From Camellia lanceoleosa (taxonomy: Eukaryota; Streptophyta; Magnoliopsida; Ericales; Theaceae), in assembly GCA_025200525.1 (NCBI GenBank), contig CM045762.1:82365893-82429892 (forward strand): a DNA stretch of 64,000 nt, read 5' to 3'. Position numbers and translations under genes: made by a program. Of the stretch, positions 1 through 9,936 are shown piece by piece. The notes beneath the pieces were generated by a model. That model saw nothing but the letters and a program-made list of their open reading frames with translations. It was not told where the DNA came from and searched no databases. Position 1 is the stretch's first letter, and each line of letters starts with the position of its first letter.

Positions 1-484
1 ATAAGACGAAAGTTCGGGAGGCAAAGCGCGCAGTCGGAAGCTTTGAAAACTAGCTGACAAGCACCAAAAGTGGTATACGGCCACAAAAGTGGTCTCCCGG
101 ACCACAGTGTTCCTCTAGGCAGTGGCAACAAGGTGTGGTTCAAAAACCATGCCAAACGGAGAACGTTAAGTGGTCCCGAGACAAGGCGCGCGGCCGAAGG
201 CTCCAAAAATCGGAAACTAGTCTGCAAACGGGAAAAATGGCCTACGACCACAAAAAGTGGCCTATGACCACAAAAGAGTGGTCTACAAGACCTCTCCCTC
301 CCTTCGGGAAGAAAAACAAGACTTGGTCTGCAAACCGAGGCAAAGCACAAAGAGTTCCGAGGCCCAGAGGCAAGGCCTTTAGCCAAAACTCCGAAACCTC
401 AAAACGAACACAAGATGCACAATCACCGAGCACTCAATCGATGATGTTTGAGTTTTAAGGTCGGTCAAAAATGGGGCATCTACA
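1..484 (-). mobile_element. Element F: first part of a minus-strand Tat LTR
   Basis: Read on the minus strand the sequence starts TGTAGATGCCCC at 484, matching the TGTAGACACC start of the other LTRs in this window. It holds many GGTC/GGCC palindrome-like words (for example around 70-120 and 235-290), as in the U3 part of the LTR at 14895. No PPT or PBS lies to its right; instead gag of element A begins at once, so 484/485 is the outer edge of an element that extends left out of the window. The expected target duplication would be CTCAC (485-489), which cannot be checked here. Confidence 0.75.
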
Positions 485-2205
485 CTCACGTCCAGGAAAA
501 TACGGACGTCCCAACGGGGCCAGTTCCACCCCCAATTATACCTCAGTTGTCCAAAGTACCGGCTAATCCAGTGGACACACCGTTTGAATTTGAGGTGGAT
601 CCAACAGTGCTGAAAGTGAGCAAGCTAGAAAAGCTGTTCAAAAGAGCTCAAGGAATTAATTCCATTCAGGATATAGAGGATGAATACATCGATTCGGCGG
701 TGACTTTGCCGGAACGGTTTAAGATGCCGTATATAAACTGTTTTGACGGTTCTGGGGACCCCATGGTACATTTACGGTTGTTCTCGGATATCCTAAGGCC
801 AATGGGCCTCTCTAGACTGCAAAAGCTTTCCCTCTTTGGCTGGACCCTGTCAGGTGTTGTGGCCATCTGGTATATGAAGTTGGAAGATTCTGTCAAGAGA
901 AGTTGGGAGGAGATGGCTGAGGCCTTCATTGCCCAGTATTCATATAACACACAAATCGAGGTCACAACTCGTGATCTCGAGACAACGAGGCAAGAGCCAA
1001 AAGAGGGCTTCTCTGACTTTGTAGCCTGTTGGAGAGCCAAAGCTTCTATGATGACCACTAAGCCGGTCGAGAAGGATTAGATACGAATGGTTGTGCGCAA
1101 CCTCCAACCCAAACTGATGTAAAAGATGATCGTCTTACCCCTCCCCACCTTTGCAGATTTACACGAGATTGGGGTACAGATTGAGGATGCCATGAAGCAG
1201 GGTCTGATTGACCACGAGAGAGAGCAGCCCAAGAGGGCATTTACCCGCAGTTCGAATGCAGGCACGAATAATGCTGCAGTTGCCAGAACTTCCGATGTGG
1301 GCATGGTCACCACCACCACATCAACAACAGCCACACCCTTTACCGGCACATCTAGTGCCACCCCTCAACAAGCAAAATACCCACCCCGGGGCCAGAGGAC
1401 TTTTACCCCGTTGTATATGCCTTCGTCTAAGGCCCTGGGGGTTTTAATCAGAAAAAAGCATTTGAAGCCCCTCGAACCATGCCCACTGCCAAATAATCTC
1501 CCACCAACTCATAACCCGGCCAAATACTGTGCCTTTCACCAACAGCATGGTTACGACACCGACCAGCCCTTCAGACTATGTCATGAGATCCAGGATCTTA
1601 TTGACAACAAGGTGATTGCGCCTCCAGAGAAGCCGAATGTCACCACCAACCCACTCCCGCCACATAACCAAGCTCCACCACCCAAACACATCAACTTGAT
1701 CCAAACCGCGGCCATTCCATATGACCCAAGCATATATATCAAAACCTCCCACCTACCCAAGCCTGAGTTGTTCATCCCAGACAGCACATACTTGTGCATG
1801 TTAAGCACCTCCCAAACCCAACCTGAACCGGCAGTGGTGACTATCGAAGATAGAATTGGGTTGACTATGGAGGAAGATGGGAATGATGATTTAGAGCCTG
1901 AGGGGTCTGGGAGCTTTGCTGAGGAAGCGTACAACCCGAGTGGTTATATCGTATCAATAGACCAGGCCAAGCCAATGGTAGATTTGCTAGTTGGGGCAGA
2001 GATCAGCGTGGTTTGGGAGGATGGGCCTAGTTAGGGGCTAGATGACCTAGCAGAGCTAAAGGAGGATGTTTCAAATCTGCAGTTCTTTGACAAACGGGAC
2101 CCAGAGGATGTGAGCATCAACTGGTTTGACCTGGATAGATCAGCAGAGGTTACAGGGTGGCTTGGTGACAAGCCAGATGTTGTTGAGGAGCATCAGCCAG
2201 AATAG
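485..2205 (+). pseudogene. Element A gag (capsid and nucleocapsid region), decayed
   Basis: Gag forms the particle that packages element RNA. The frame is open from the edge of element F to 1080 and shows a Retrotrans_gag core with the pattern LSGVVAIWYMKLEDS followed by SWEEMAEAFIAQY. Nonsense codons at 1078-1080 (TAG), 1120-1122 (TAA) and 2032-2034 (TAG) interrupt the same frame, which otherwise continues to 2205. Near 1528 a zinc-knuckle remnant reads YCAFHQQHGYDT and has lost its last Cys (Pro in this copy, Cys in element B). The N-terminus is replaced by LTR sequence of element F, giving an accidental chimeric ORF from 448. A proline-rich stretch and an acidic tail follow the knuckle. 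Confidence 0.8.
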
Positions 2206-2445
2206 GGGCAATCAGAAACGGGAAGATCTATAGTGGCCGGAATGACCGAGAATCAGGAAGCATCGCCGGAGAGCACCGGTGCAAAGAATTTGCTCAGGAT
2301 TAGGGCAGTTTGTGTATAGTAGATACAGAACAAGAAGCCGTACTGAGGCGGTTTGAGCAGGAGAAGGTTGATAATGACAACAGGGCTAGAAAAGCCAAGG
2401 CACCCGAGGGGGCAAAGTGTCTTGACATGAAAGCAATTACAGTCT

Positions 2446-4224
2446 TTGCCGGTAAATGTGCCGATTGCCGATGGTATGTGGTGGGAAGACAATGACTTGC
2501 GTCTGGCCCGCACTGATGAAGACTGGGGGCAGACCCAACCAGATGACACTTGGTATGTTAAGGAGGTTGACCATATGACTAGAAGTGGGCGGCATTTCAA
2601 GCCCCCACACTTGGACCAGCTAGAGGCGTCCGAAAAAGATAAAGAAGCGGAGAGACAGAAAGAAAAACTGTTGGAGGAGGAGGCTATATTGAAACAGCTA
2701 ACAAAGATTCAAGAAGACATCTCCATCTGGGGACTGCTAATGTCCTTGAGGGTTCACAGACAGGCTGTCCTTATAACCATGGATAGGGTCAAGCTTTCAA
2801 TCGATACGACACTAGAGCAGTTAGTAGGATTGGTTTTTCTAAGCGGGGCTTCACCGACCTTGACCTTCATCGACAAAGAGTTTCTGCCCGAAGGCCCTGA
2901 TCATAACAAGCCGCGCTACATCTTTGTGGAGTGTATGGAAAAGTGGATACCAGTGGTTCTGGTTGACACAAGGTCCGCAATCATTGTATGTCCATCAAGA
3001 ACGGCATATGCTATCGGGTTGAAGCTCGTGGATTATGTGCCTACAGCCCAGGTGATACGGGCCTATGATAATACCAGCTGGGAGGTGATGGGGACCATAT
3101 AGATTAAGACGCAGGTTGGCCCGGGACAACAGGACATTGAGTTCCATGTCTTAGACATTCCAGCCACCTTCAATCTACTCCTTGGGTGGCCGTGGCTGTA
3201 CCAAGTGAAGGCTGTCTCTTCCACCTTGCACCAGATGCTGAAGTACCCCCACGGGAAGGGGGTGGCAATTGTTTTTGGGAATTCTTCAATACATTCGCCG
3301 CTAGAGGTTTCTACACCAGATTTGGAGATTTAGCATGGCACAGAGGATGTATTTCTGTCAGGATTCACCCTAGCTGAGGCTCGGGTTTTACAGAATATGC
3401 TAGCTATTGATGAGGGGCTATACGTCAGTGCACAGTCTGTCTACCTTATGAACAAGCTTCAACACATGCCTAGGATGGGATTGGGACAAAGTGGCCGGAA
3501 GGGCATCGCAGTATCGGCCGAGGTGCCGCCCAACCCATATACCTTTGGCCTAGGTTATCTGCCTACCAAAGAGGATTGGGCGAGGAAAGGGAGAGAAATA
3601 GCTGGAAGAGCCAAGGCAAAGCAAGTTGGGAAGCACTATGAGTTGGTGCACTGACCTATCCAAGGGACCCTGAACGGACATTTCATCTAGGAGGGGCAAG
3701 ACTTCCCGTTTTGCGGCTTTCCGAAGCCCTGGTTGAATTCAGAGAAGCGATGCTTGCCCGTCTTCGAAATCTTTTTTGATCTTCAGTTGTCCAGGGATGA
3801 AGTTGCCGAAGAGCAGACAGACTCACCAGCTCAGGCTGAGCAGTGCAAGGATGAGTCCGAGGGTACAAAATTGGAAATGGGGATAGCACTGGCTTGTCTC
3901 CTCTCAGATCCTCAGATCGTACTAGAGTGCTTGGAGGATAACTCATCAGTTTCCATGATCGGGGATGAAGCGGCTGTGGGCCCACCTTCTGGCATTCTTG
4001 ATGCATCCATCGCACATTCTCTTGTTTGGCAGTACGATGAGAGCTTTTTATTGAGCAGTTCCAAGTCAGGTAGTGAGTCGGAATCTGATTCCACAGAGTC
4101 TGTGGAGTCGGAATTAGATTCCAGCTCTTTTGAGTTTGAGTTCGGTATTCCTGGGGGTGATAACCCAGATGCCATTGTCCTGTCCAGGTCATCTTTTTCA
4201 TTTTCCTTTGTCTGTTGTAACTGA
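2446..4224 (+). pseudogene. Element A protease and Tat spacer region, decayed
   Basis: Same frame as gag. The aspartic protease matures the polyprotein. The likely active-site segment is VVLVDTRSAIIVCPSRTAY, with Asp at 2965-2967; the usual Gly/Asn after Asp is replaced, so activity is doubtful. A typical flap/back region (IPATFNLLLGWPWL) follows near 3155-3195. Stops occur at 3100-3102 and 3331-3333, among others. From 3397 the frame is open as a spacer (LNKLQHMPRMG-like and ...KAKQVGKHYELVH), then an acidic, Ser-rich stretch to 4224. Element C shows the same order on the other strand. The RT domain continues in a different frame from about 4220, so a one-base frameshift separates them. Confidence 0.7.
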
Positions 4225-5821
4225 AGGATCGGACGGACTGGATGTTATTAATGAGAACTATACAGCTGTGGCTTCTGAGTACTTTTCTGTGCCTTTAATT
4301 TATTGCATTAATCAGAACTTTCAAAATTTTGATGAAAACGACGAGGAAGAAATTCCTTCAGTTTTGAAACATTTGCTTGATCAAGAGCAGGAGAGGTTTG
4401 TAAAACCTTTGGTTGATGAAATCACCTCAATTAATGTTGATACTGAGAAGAACCCACGGCTGGTCCAGATCGGGTCCACGTTGTCTTCGGAGGAACACGA
4501 GCGCTTAGTCGCTTTATTAAAAGATTTCAAAGATGTTTTCGCATGGTCCTACGAAGACATGCTTGAAATTGATCCTGAGATTGTACAGCACCGGATCCCT
4601 CTTGGCCCAGAGGCCCGACCTATTAAGCAGAAGCTCCGAAGGATTCGTTCGGACTGGGCCCTGAAAATCAAAAAAGAGGTCACCAAGCAGATCGACGCAG
4701 GGTTCCTGTTAGTATCTGAGTATCCAACCTGGTTGGCCAACATTGTGCCGGTGCCGAAGAAAGACGTCAGAATTCGAGTATGTGTGGACTTTAGGGATTT
4801 GAACAAAGCCAGTCCGAAGGATGACTTTCCTCTGCCGCATATCGACGAATTAGTGGACTTCATTGCTGGGCATGCGCTGCTCTCATTCACGGATGGGTTT
4901 TCAGGCTACAATCAGATTTTGATGGCACCTGAAGACAGGGAGAAAACCGCTTTCACTACCCCGTGGGGAACCTACTATTATAGGGTGATGCCGTTTGGTT
5001 TGAAGAATGCAGGGGCTACATATCAACGGGCTGCGACCACGATCCTACATGATATGATCTATAAAGAGATTGAGGTGTACGTAGACGACATGATTGTCAA
5101 GTCCAAGGAAAGAGAGGGCCACTACACTGCCTTGCAGAAAATTTTCCAACATATCAGAGAGTATCGGTTGTTGCTGAATCCTCAGAAATGTACCTTCGGC
5201 GTTACAACGGGGAAAATGCTGGGGTTCTTGATCACACAAAGAGGCATCGATGTCGATCTTTCGAAAATCAAGGCCATCTTAGAAATGCCACCACCGAGGA
5301 CTGAAAAGGAGGTGCGAGGCTTTCTGGGTAAAGTGCAATTCATAAGACGGTTTATTGCAAAATTAACCTTGACTTGTGAACCACTATTTGGTCTCTTGAA
5401 GAAAGGAAAGAAGTTCCAATGGGATGATCGATGCCAAGTTGCTTTCGAACAGATCAAGCAATATTTACAGAAACCACCTGTGTTATCGCCGCTTGAGCTA
5501 GGGAAACTATTGATTCTGTACTTGTCAGTGACCGAAACGATGATGGGCTACATGCTTGCACAAGAATCTGAGAATAAAGTGGAGAAGGCTATCTACTACC
5601 TGAGCAAGAAAATGCTGGATTACGAGACCCGCTACACTCCGCTAGAGAAGGTTTGTCTAGCCTTGGTATGGGTTACTAGCAAGCTGAGGCACTACCTGTT
5701 AGCTCACTCTGTAATACTGGTTTCGAGATTAGATTCCATCAAATATCTCTTTGAGAAACCAGCACTTATGGGTAGGCTAGCCCATTGGTTGCTTCTGCTT
5801 TCCAAATTCGATCTAAAGTAA
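4130..5821 (+). CDS. Element A reverse transcriptase with first RNaseH domain
   Basis: RT copies element RNA into DNA; the linked RNaseH degrades the RNA strand. The 563-codon frame is open. It shows the linker (ERLVALLKDFKDVFAWSYED), VCVDFRDLNKASPKDDFPLP, the substrate-binding MPFGLKNAGATYQR, the catalytic YVDDMIV (Tyr at 5078) and the thumb with GFLGKVQFIRRFI. The RNaseH part runs from about PPVLSPLE to the end. The first ~30 codons overlap the end of the previous frame and are probably not native. The stop TAA at 5819-5821 replaces a codon in a segment that normally runs on (FDLK-x-MTRKSLKGR), so it is a nonsense mutation, not a domain end. Confidence 0.9.
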   Translation: MSLSSVFLGVITQMPLSCPGHLFHFPLSVVTEGSDGLDVINENYTAVASEYFSVPLIYCINQNFQNFDENDEEEIPSVLKHLLDQEQERFVKPLVDEITSINVDTEKNPRLVQIGSTLSSEEHERLVALLKDFKDVFAWSYEDMLEIDPEIVQHRIPLGPEARPIKQKLRRIRSDWALKIKKEVTKQIDAGFLLVSEYPTWLANIVPVPKKDVRIRVCVDFRDLNKASPKDDFPLPHIDELVDFIAGHALLSFTDGFSGYNQILMAPEDREKTAFTTPWGTYYYRVMPFGLKNAGATYQRAATTILHDMIYKEIEVYVDDMIVKSKEREGHYTALQKIFQHIREYRLLLNPQKCTFGVTTGKMLGFLITQRGIDVDLSKIKAILEMPPPRTEKEVRGFLGKVQFIRRFIAKLTLTCEPLFGLLKKGKKFQWDDRCQVAFEQIKQYLQKPPVLSPLELGKLLILYLSVTETMMGYMLAQESENKVEKAIYYLSKKMLDYETRYTPLEKVCLALVWVTSKLRHYLLAHSVILVSRLDSIKYLFEKPALMGRLAHWLLLLSKFDLK

Positions 5822-6373
5822 ATGACGCGCAAATCATTGAAAGGGAGAGCGGTAGCGGAGTTCCTAGCCGATCACCCAGTGGACGAGGATGAAGCAGTTG
5901 AGTATCTGTTCCTAGATGAGGCCATTCTGCATGTTCAAGAAGAGACCTGGATGACGTACTTTGACAGAGCATCAAACCAGTACGGGTATGGGATAGGGCT
6001 GTTGCTGATAGCACCCGACAATTCCCGCATACCCTTAGCATTCAAACTCCGGTTCAAAGTGTCGAACAATGAGGCAGAATATGAGGCATGTATTGCTGGT
6101 TTGGAAGTTGCCCTAGAACTAGGGGCAAAACGGTTGGATGTCATCGGGGACTTGAACCTTGTTGTATCTCAAGCTAAAGGAGATTGGAAAGTTAAAGAAG
6201 AAAAGATGAGAATCTATCACCAGACCTTGGACATTCTGATTCCTCGGTTTAAGAAACTGAACTTCACTCATCTGTTAAGAGAGAACAACAGGTTCACTGA
6301 TTCATTAGCAACTCTATCTTCTATGATAGACATCCCTTTTGGAGTCCAGATGCGTCCTATCATCACTGAATAG
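5822..6373 (+). pseudogene. Element A second (plant-type) RNaseH domain
   Basis: Same frame as the RT, separated from it only by one TAA. The domain shows the acidic catalytic pattern of RNaseH: YFDRAS, NNEAEYEACIAGLE, VIGDLNLVVSQ and FTDSLA. A second RNaseH between the RT-linked one and integrase is known for Tat-lineage elements. After the TAG at 6371-6373 the frame breaks and integrase continues in another frame. Confidence 0.88.
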
Positions 6374-6516
6374 AAATTCATGCTGGCCTATGAGCTGATT
6401 GCTGCCATAGATGAGGTACAAGATCAAAACCCCTGGTATTACGACGTCTAAAACTTCTTGAAAAGGAAGCGTATCCACCAGGGGGAAATGCCAAAGATAA
6501 GAGGGCAATTCGAAGA

Positions 6517-7677
6517 ATGGCTACTCAGTTCATTATCTGCAGAGGTAAACTATACAAGAGGGGTCATCTGGGGATACACAAGCTGTGTGTTGATGCTGAA
6601 GAGTCCAAGCGCCTGATGGTGGCCATCCATGGAAGAGAGTGTGGAGCGCACATGAGCGGGGTGATACTAGCCCGGAAGATCCTTAGACAGGGTTATTATT
6701 GGTCAACCATGGAGGAGGATTGTATTGGCTTTGTTCGGTGATGCCACAAATGCCAGATCCATGCAAACCGCATGGACATTCCGCCATTGAAGCTGTACAA
6801 CATGACTTTGCCATGGCCGTTTTAAGTCTGGGGGATTGATGTGATTGGGGTAGTTACCCCGAAGAGGTCGAACGGGCATGAGTATATTCTGGTAGCGATA
6901 GACTACTTCACGAAGTGGGTTGAGGCCCAATCTTACGCTGTGCTGAAGGCATCACATGTTGCTAAGTTCATCAGGAACAAGATCATCTGTCACTATGGGG
7001 TCCCGAATGAGATTATTTCGGATAATGGTTCCTACTTCAAAAAGGAGGTGATCTACTTGTTGGAGAAATACAACGTGGCTTTTCATAAGTCATCCACATA
7101 TCGACCGCAAACCAAGGGAGCTGTTGAGGCCGCCAACAAGAACATCAAGCACATTCTGTAGAAGATGGTGGAAACCTACAAGGACTGGCCAGATAAGCTG
7201 CCATTTGCTCTTTGGGGCTACCAGACTTCAATTCGAACTTGTACTGGGGCAACTCCGTATTCCTTGGTCTATGGGATGGAGGCTGTTCTGCCTATCGAAG
7301 TTGAGGTTTCGTCATTGCGAGTTATGGCGGAGTGCCAGATAGCTGAGGTAGATTGGCAGCAGAGCAGATTCAAAAAACTCATGTTGTTTGATGAGAGAAG
7401 ATTGAAAGCACTGTATCATGTCTAGGGTTATCAACGAAGAATTGCTAGGGCTTTTAACGAGAAGGTTAAGTCTAGGAATTTGAAAGAGGGGGATCTAGTG
7501 CTCAAAGACAACTGAGCTCCCATCCACGACTCTAGGGGCAAGTTTAGACCCAATTGGACAGGTCCCTATATCATCAAGTCTATCTGTCCAGGTGGAGCTG
7601 TCGTTCTGATGGACTTAGATGGCCTTGAGTTCTCCCAGCTGATTAACATGGACAAGTTGAAGAAATACTATCCCTAA
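6517..7677 (+). pseudogene. Element A integrase, broken by nonsense codons
   Basis: Integrase inserts the DNA copy. The zinc-binding HHCC region shows HGRECGAHMSG and CHKCQIH. The catalytic core shows WGIDVIG (Asp at 6838-6840), IISDNGSYF and AVEAANKNIKHIL (catalytic Glu). The C-terminal part ends GLEFSQLINMDKLKKYYP before the natural TAA at 7675-7677. In-frame stops at 6739, 6823, 7159, 7423 and 7513 make it inactive as it stands. The frame differs from the second RNaseH, so a frameshift lies between 6373 and 6517. Confidence 0.88.
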
Positions 7678-7680
7678 ATG

Positions 7681-7807
7681 GCTCGCTAGGCCGAAAACCC
7701 GAAAGGGTGACCTAGGCCAAAGTTAGAGCATGAAAAATTTGAAATAATAAAAACTGAGCTCGCAAGGTTGAAAACTCGGAAAGGGCGGCCTTGGCAAAAT
7801 TTAGAGC
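7681..7807 (+). repeat. Twin ~49-nt repeats after integrase (element A)
   Basis: Units at 7681-7729 and 7758-7807 both begin GCTCGC and end TTAGAGC. The first can fold as CTAGG...ACCC-GAAA-GGGT...CCTAG, with a GAAA loop; the second has CAAGG/CCTTG arms. The pair recurs after integrase in elements C and D and, without integrase, in B. Function is unknown. It lies between the end of pol and the 3' end of the convergent DUF7745-like gene. Confidence 0.7.
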
Positions 7808-7848
7808 GCAAAAGGAGAGTGTTAATACACGAGTGAACCTGAACCAAA

Positions 7849-7885
7849 CTACGTAAGGCTTGATTCCCATCTTCGGGATACGTAG
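7849..7885 (+). other. Conserved bulged hairpin CTACGTA/TACGTAG (element A)
   Basis: Arms CTACGTA (7849-7855) and TACGTAG (7879-7885) pair perfectly. An inner TCCC/GGGA stem stacks directly on the 3' arm, leaving an AGGCTTGAT bulge on the 5' side. The same block occurs at 37655-37691, 45700-45736 and 56932-56968. Confidence 0.65.
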
Positions 7886-8332
7886 GCAACTTCATTCTGA
7901 AGTCCAGCCACAAACACTTCCAAATCAACTTTGTCCATGTGATCATGTTGGTCATCTTTGTCTTTTTTGCATTCAAGAGCTCGGTTGTGACCTCCAGTGC
8001 AGTGCTATTCAGACTGGGGTCAACTTTCCAGTTGTTGGGATTTGGGGTTGTGCATCTCAAGGATAGATCTCAGGTGTGTCCAGTTGTGATCCATATTGAA
8101 AATGGTTTTGAAAAGTTTTAATAAAAGTTGATTTTGTTCAAATTAATCATTTTTACAACTTAAACCATTTTTGGACCAAACGGAGAATTTTCAGTACCCA
8201 AAACCGTCAATTTCATTGATTTCAGTACAGAGTTCTCTTACTCTTGAATACAAATTGAAGTTGCTTTTTATTACATTGATAAGGAAAACTTGAAAGTATA
8301 GGTTAAAGCAATAAACTTGAGGCATAGTTAAG

Positions 8333-9240
8333 TTAGGTGTTCCTGCGCCCCCTCTCAAAGCTTGTGGAAGCCTCTGATGCCAAAGTAGGCCCGGTCTGTG
8401 CCTCATCTTCAAGCCAAGCAATGCATTCATCAGAAAGGGTGCAACTGAAAGTGGGAGCAGGGGCCAGAAGCTCTCTCGTCCTCCATGCTGTGGCATATCG
8501 AGCTAGCTGTGCACCTCAGAGTGGAAATGCAGTAGGGTACTCTATCCCTTCTTCTGGGTGGGTCTGATCATGGCCAAATTGGTGCTAGAATCGGAACGGG
8601 AAGTAAAAGACATAGTGGGTCAGGCCAATCAGCTGAACGCCCGACGATGGAAAGCATCCAAACCCATCAATGTCTCAGCTAGTGTCATGGCAATGCAGCT
8701 CTTGCCCTCTTTTAAGCCTTGGGCAACCTCAATCAAACGGACGCTAGACCCACCGGAGCCTGGGGCAAGCAAGAAATGAGACAACATACACAAGCAGAGG
8801 GCGTGTTGCTGGAAGCCCTGCCAGTGATGATCGCCGCAGCCACCGGCATCAGAAAACCGATGAATCAAGCTGGGGATGTCCAACTCTCCATCGCGAATCA
8901 AAGACCGAGCGTCATGCAAAGTGAGCCCGCACATCCGTCCTAGAGCTTGGATGTGGCCAAAACGGAGTTGGGGCAAGATCTCTTCATCGTGCTGAGACTC
9001 TATAAAAGCTTGGAAGTCTTCGAAAGTGGGACATATCTCTTGTCCGCCAAAGCTAAAAACGTGCGTAATCAGATTCCAACACCTAGCCGTGACATGAAGG
9101 AACAGAAGACGCAGCGGGGTGCGGCTCAGAGTGAATAGTGCATTTATTCCGAAACCCTGGAATTTCAACTTTTCCAAGCCATCCAAGTTTGCAATCCAAT
9201 TTGTGAGGTTTTGGACAAGAAACGCTTCCATTTGGGGCAA
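8333..9240 (-). pseudogene. Antisense DUF7745-like gene of element A
   Basis: A retroelement-borne plant protein of unknown function, convergent with pol. The first 203 codons are open from ATG at 9240 (a second in-frame ATG at 9231 matches the start of the element C copy). A recognisable block reads HVFSFGGQEICPTFEDFQAF, then CGLTLHDARSLIRDGELDIP and LIEVAQGLKEGK. The family assignment rests on the W-x-HVFxFxxxExxPTxEDF pattern and is from memory. After the codon for His at the point where element D has a GT splice donor, the sequence jumps to the last third of exon 2, so the intron and most of exon 2 are missing. The C-terminal part (QFGHDQTHPEEGIEYPTAFP, then AWRTRELLAPAP) is in another frame with one TGA, ending at TAA 8333-8335. 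Confidence 0.6.
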
Positions 9241-9276
9241 AAATGGAGTTGAAATGAAGGAGTCATGAAGCTGGAA

Positions 9277-9284
9277 CTCTTATA
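9277..9284 (-). promoter_or_regulatory. TATA box of the antisense DUF7745-like gene (A)
   Basis: TATAAGAG on the minus strand, 37-45 bp before the ATG at 9240. Element C has TATAAAAG at the matching place (24109). Upstream, 9340-9430, lies a cluster of GGTCGACC/GACCGACC words. Confidence 0.5.
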
Positions 9285-9339
9285 GAAGATAAGGCACTAG
9301 TGGAGGACAGGTGGCAAAATCTGAAGATCCCCCTGAGTA

Positions 9340-9430
9340 ATTGGTTGACCGACCACATTTTCTGGTCGACCTACCACTTTTCCAGCCGACAGTCCATTAA
9401 ACTGGTCAGCAATGAGCATAAGTGGTCTAC
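9340..9430. promoter_or_regulatory. GGTC-palindrome cluster upstream of DUF7745-like gene (A)
   Basis: Contains TTGACCGACCA, TGGTCGACC, CAGCCGACAG, CTGGTCAGC and GTGGTCTAC within ~90 bp. The same GGTC form occurs in A's LTR (15075-15510 and 17910-18030) and upstream of A's PMD gene. Confidence 0.5.
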
Positions 9431-9544
9431 AGCTACTTCTTGTCTCCAGCAGAGAGTCCCTGGCCTTCCTATGTGCTGAGAATGTTGAAGGTCTGAGTTT
9501 ATTTTTGCTTCGGATGCGTCCTGTTGTTTTGTTTGTCCAATATG

Positions 9545-9665
9545 CATTTGCTTATCGAGTTGTTGCTCTTTGATTATCGAGTTGTTGCGATTTGTTTATC
9601 GAGTTGTTGCTCTTTACTTATCGAGTTGTTATAATTCGTTTATCGAATTGTTCTTTAAGTTGTTT
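9545..9665 (-). repeat. 22-23-bp tandem repeats between PMD and DUF7745-like genes (A)
   Basis: About five units of TTATCGAGTTGTTGCTC-type sequence. The reverse complement of the same unit (AACTCGATAAGCAAATGAGC) is repeated at 35785-35957 in element B, at the corresponding place downstream of its PMD gene. No ORF of note lies between 9441 and 9936. Confidence 0.7.
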
Positions 9666-9936
9666 TGTTTGTTACGTTGGTTCACTACCTGACTTGGCAA
9701 TACCCGAATGTTCAAATTCCATCAATCTTATTTTCATCCTGTGTGATGGGATGTGATGCTCAGAATATAAAATGTAACACTTTTGAACCGAAAAGTTGTT
9801 TTCATTTTATCATGGTTTCTTTTTACAATAGGGTACAAGTTTTAAGGAAAATAAAGCTGCCTAACGCTGTACAATGTGCTATAACTACTAGCAAAAAGAA
9901 AACAAAGCAAAAACATCTGAGTCGGTGCTATCTGGC

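Noticed and set aside
448..484. ATG at 448 as the start of gag of element A
   Set aside because: It lies within the LTR of element F; the fusion to gag is a consequence of the insertion.
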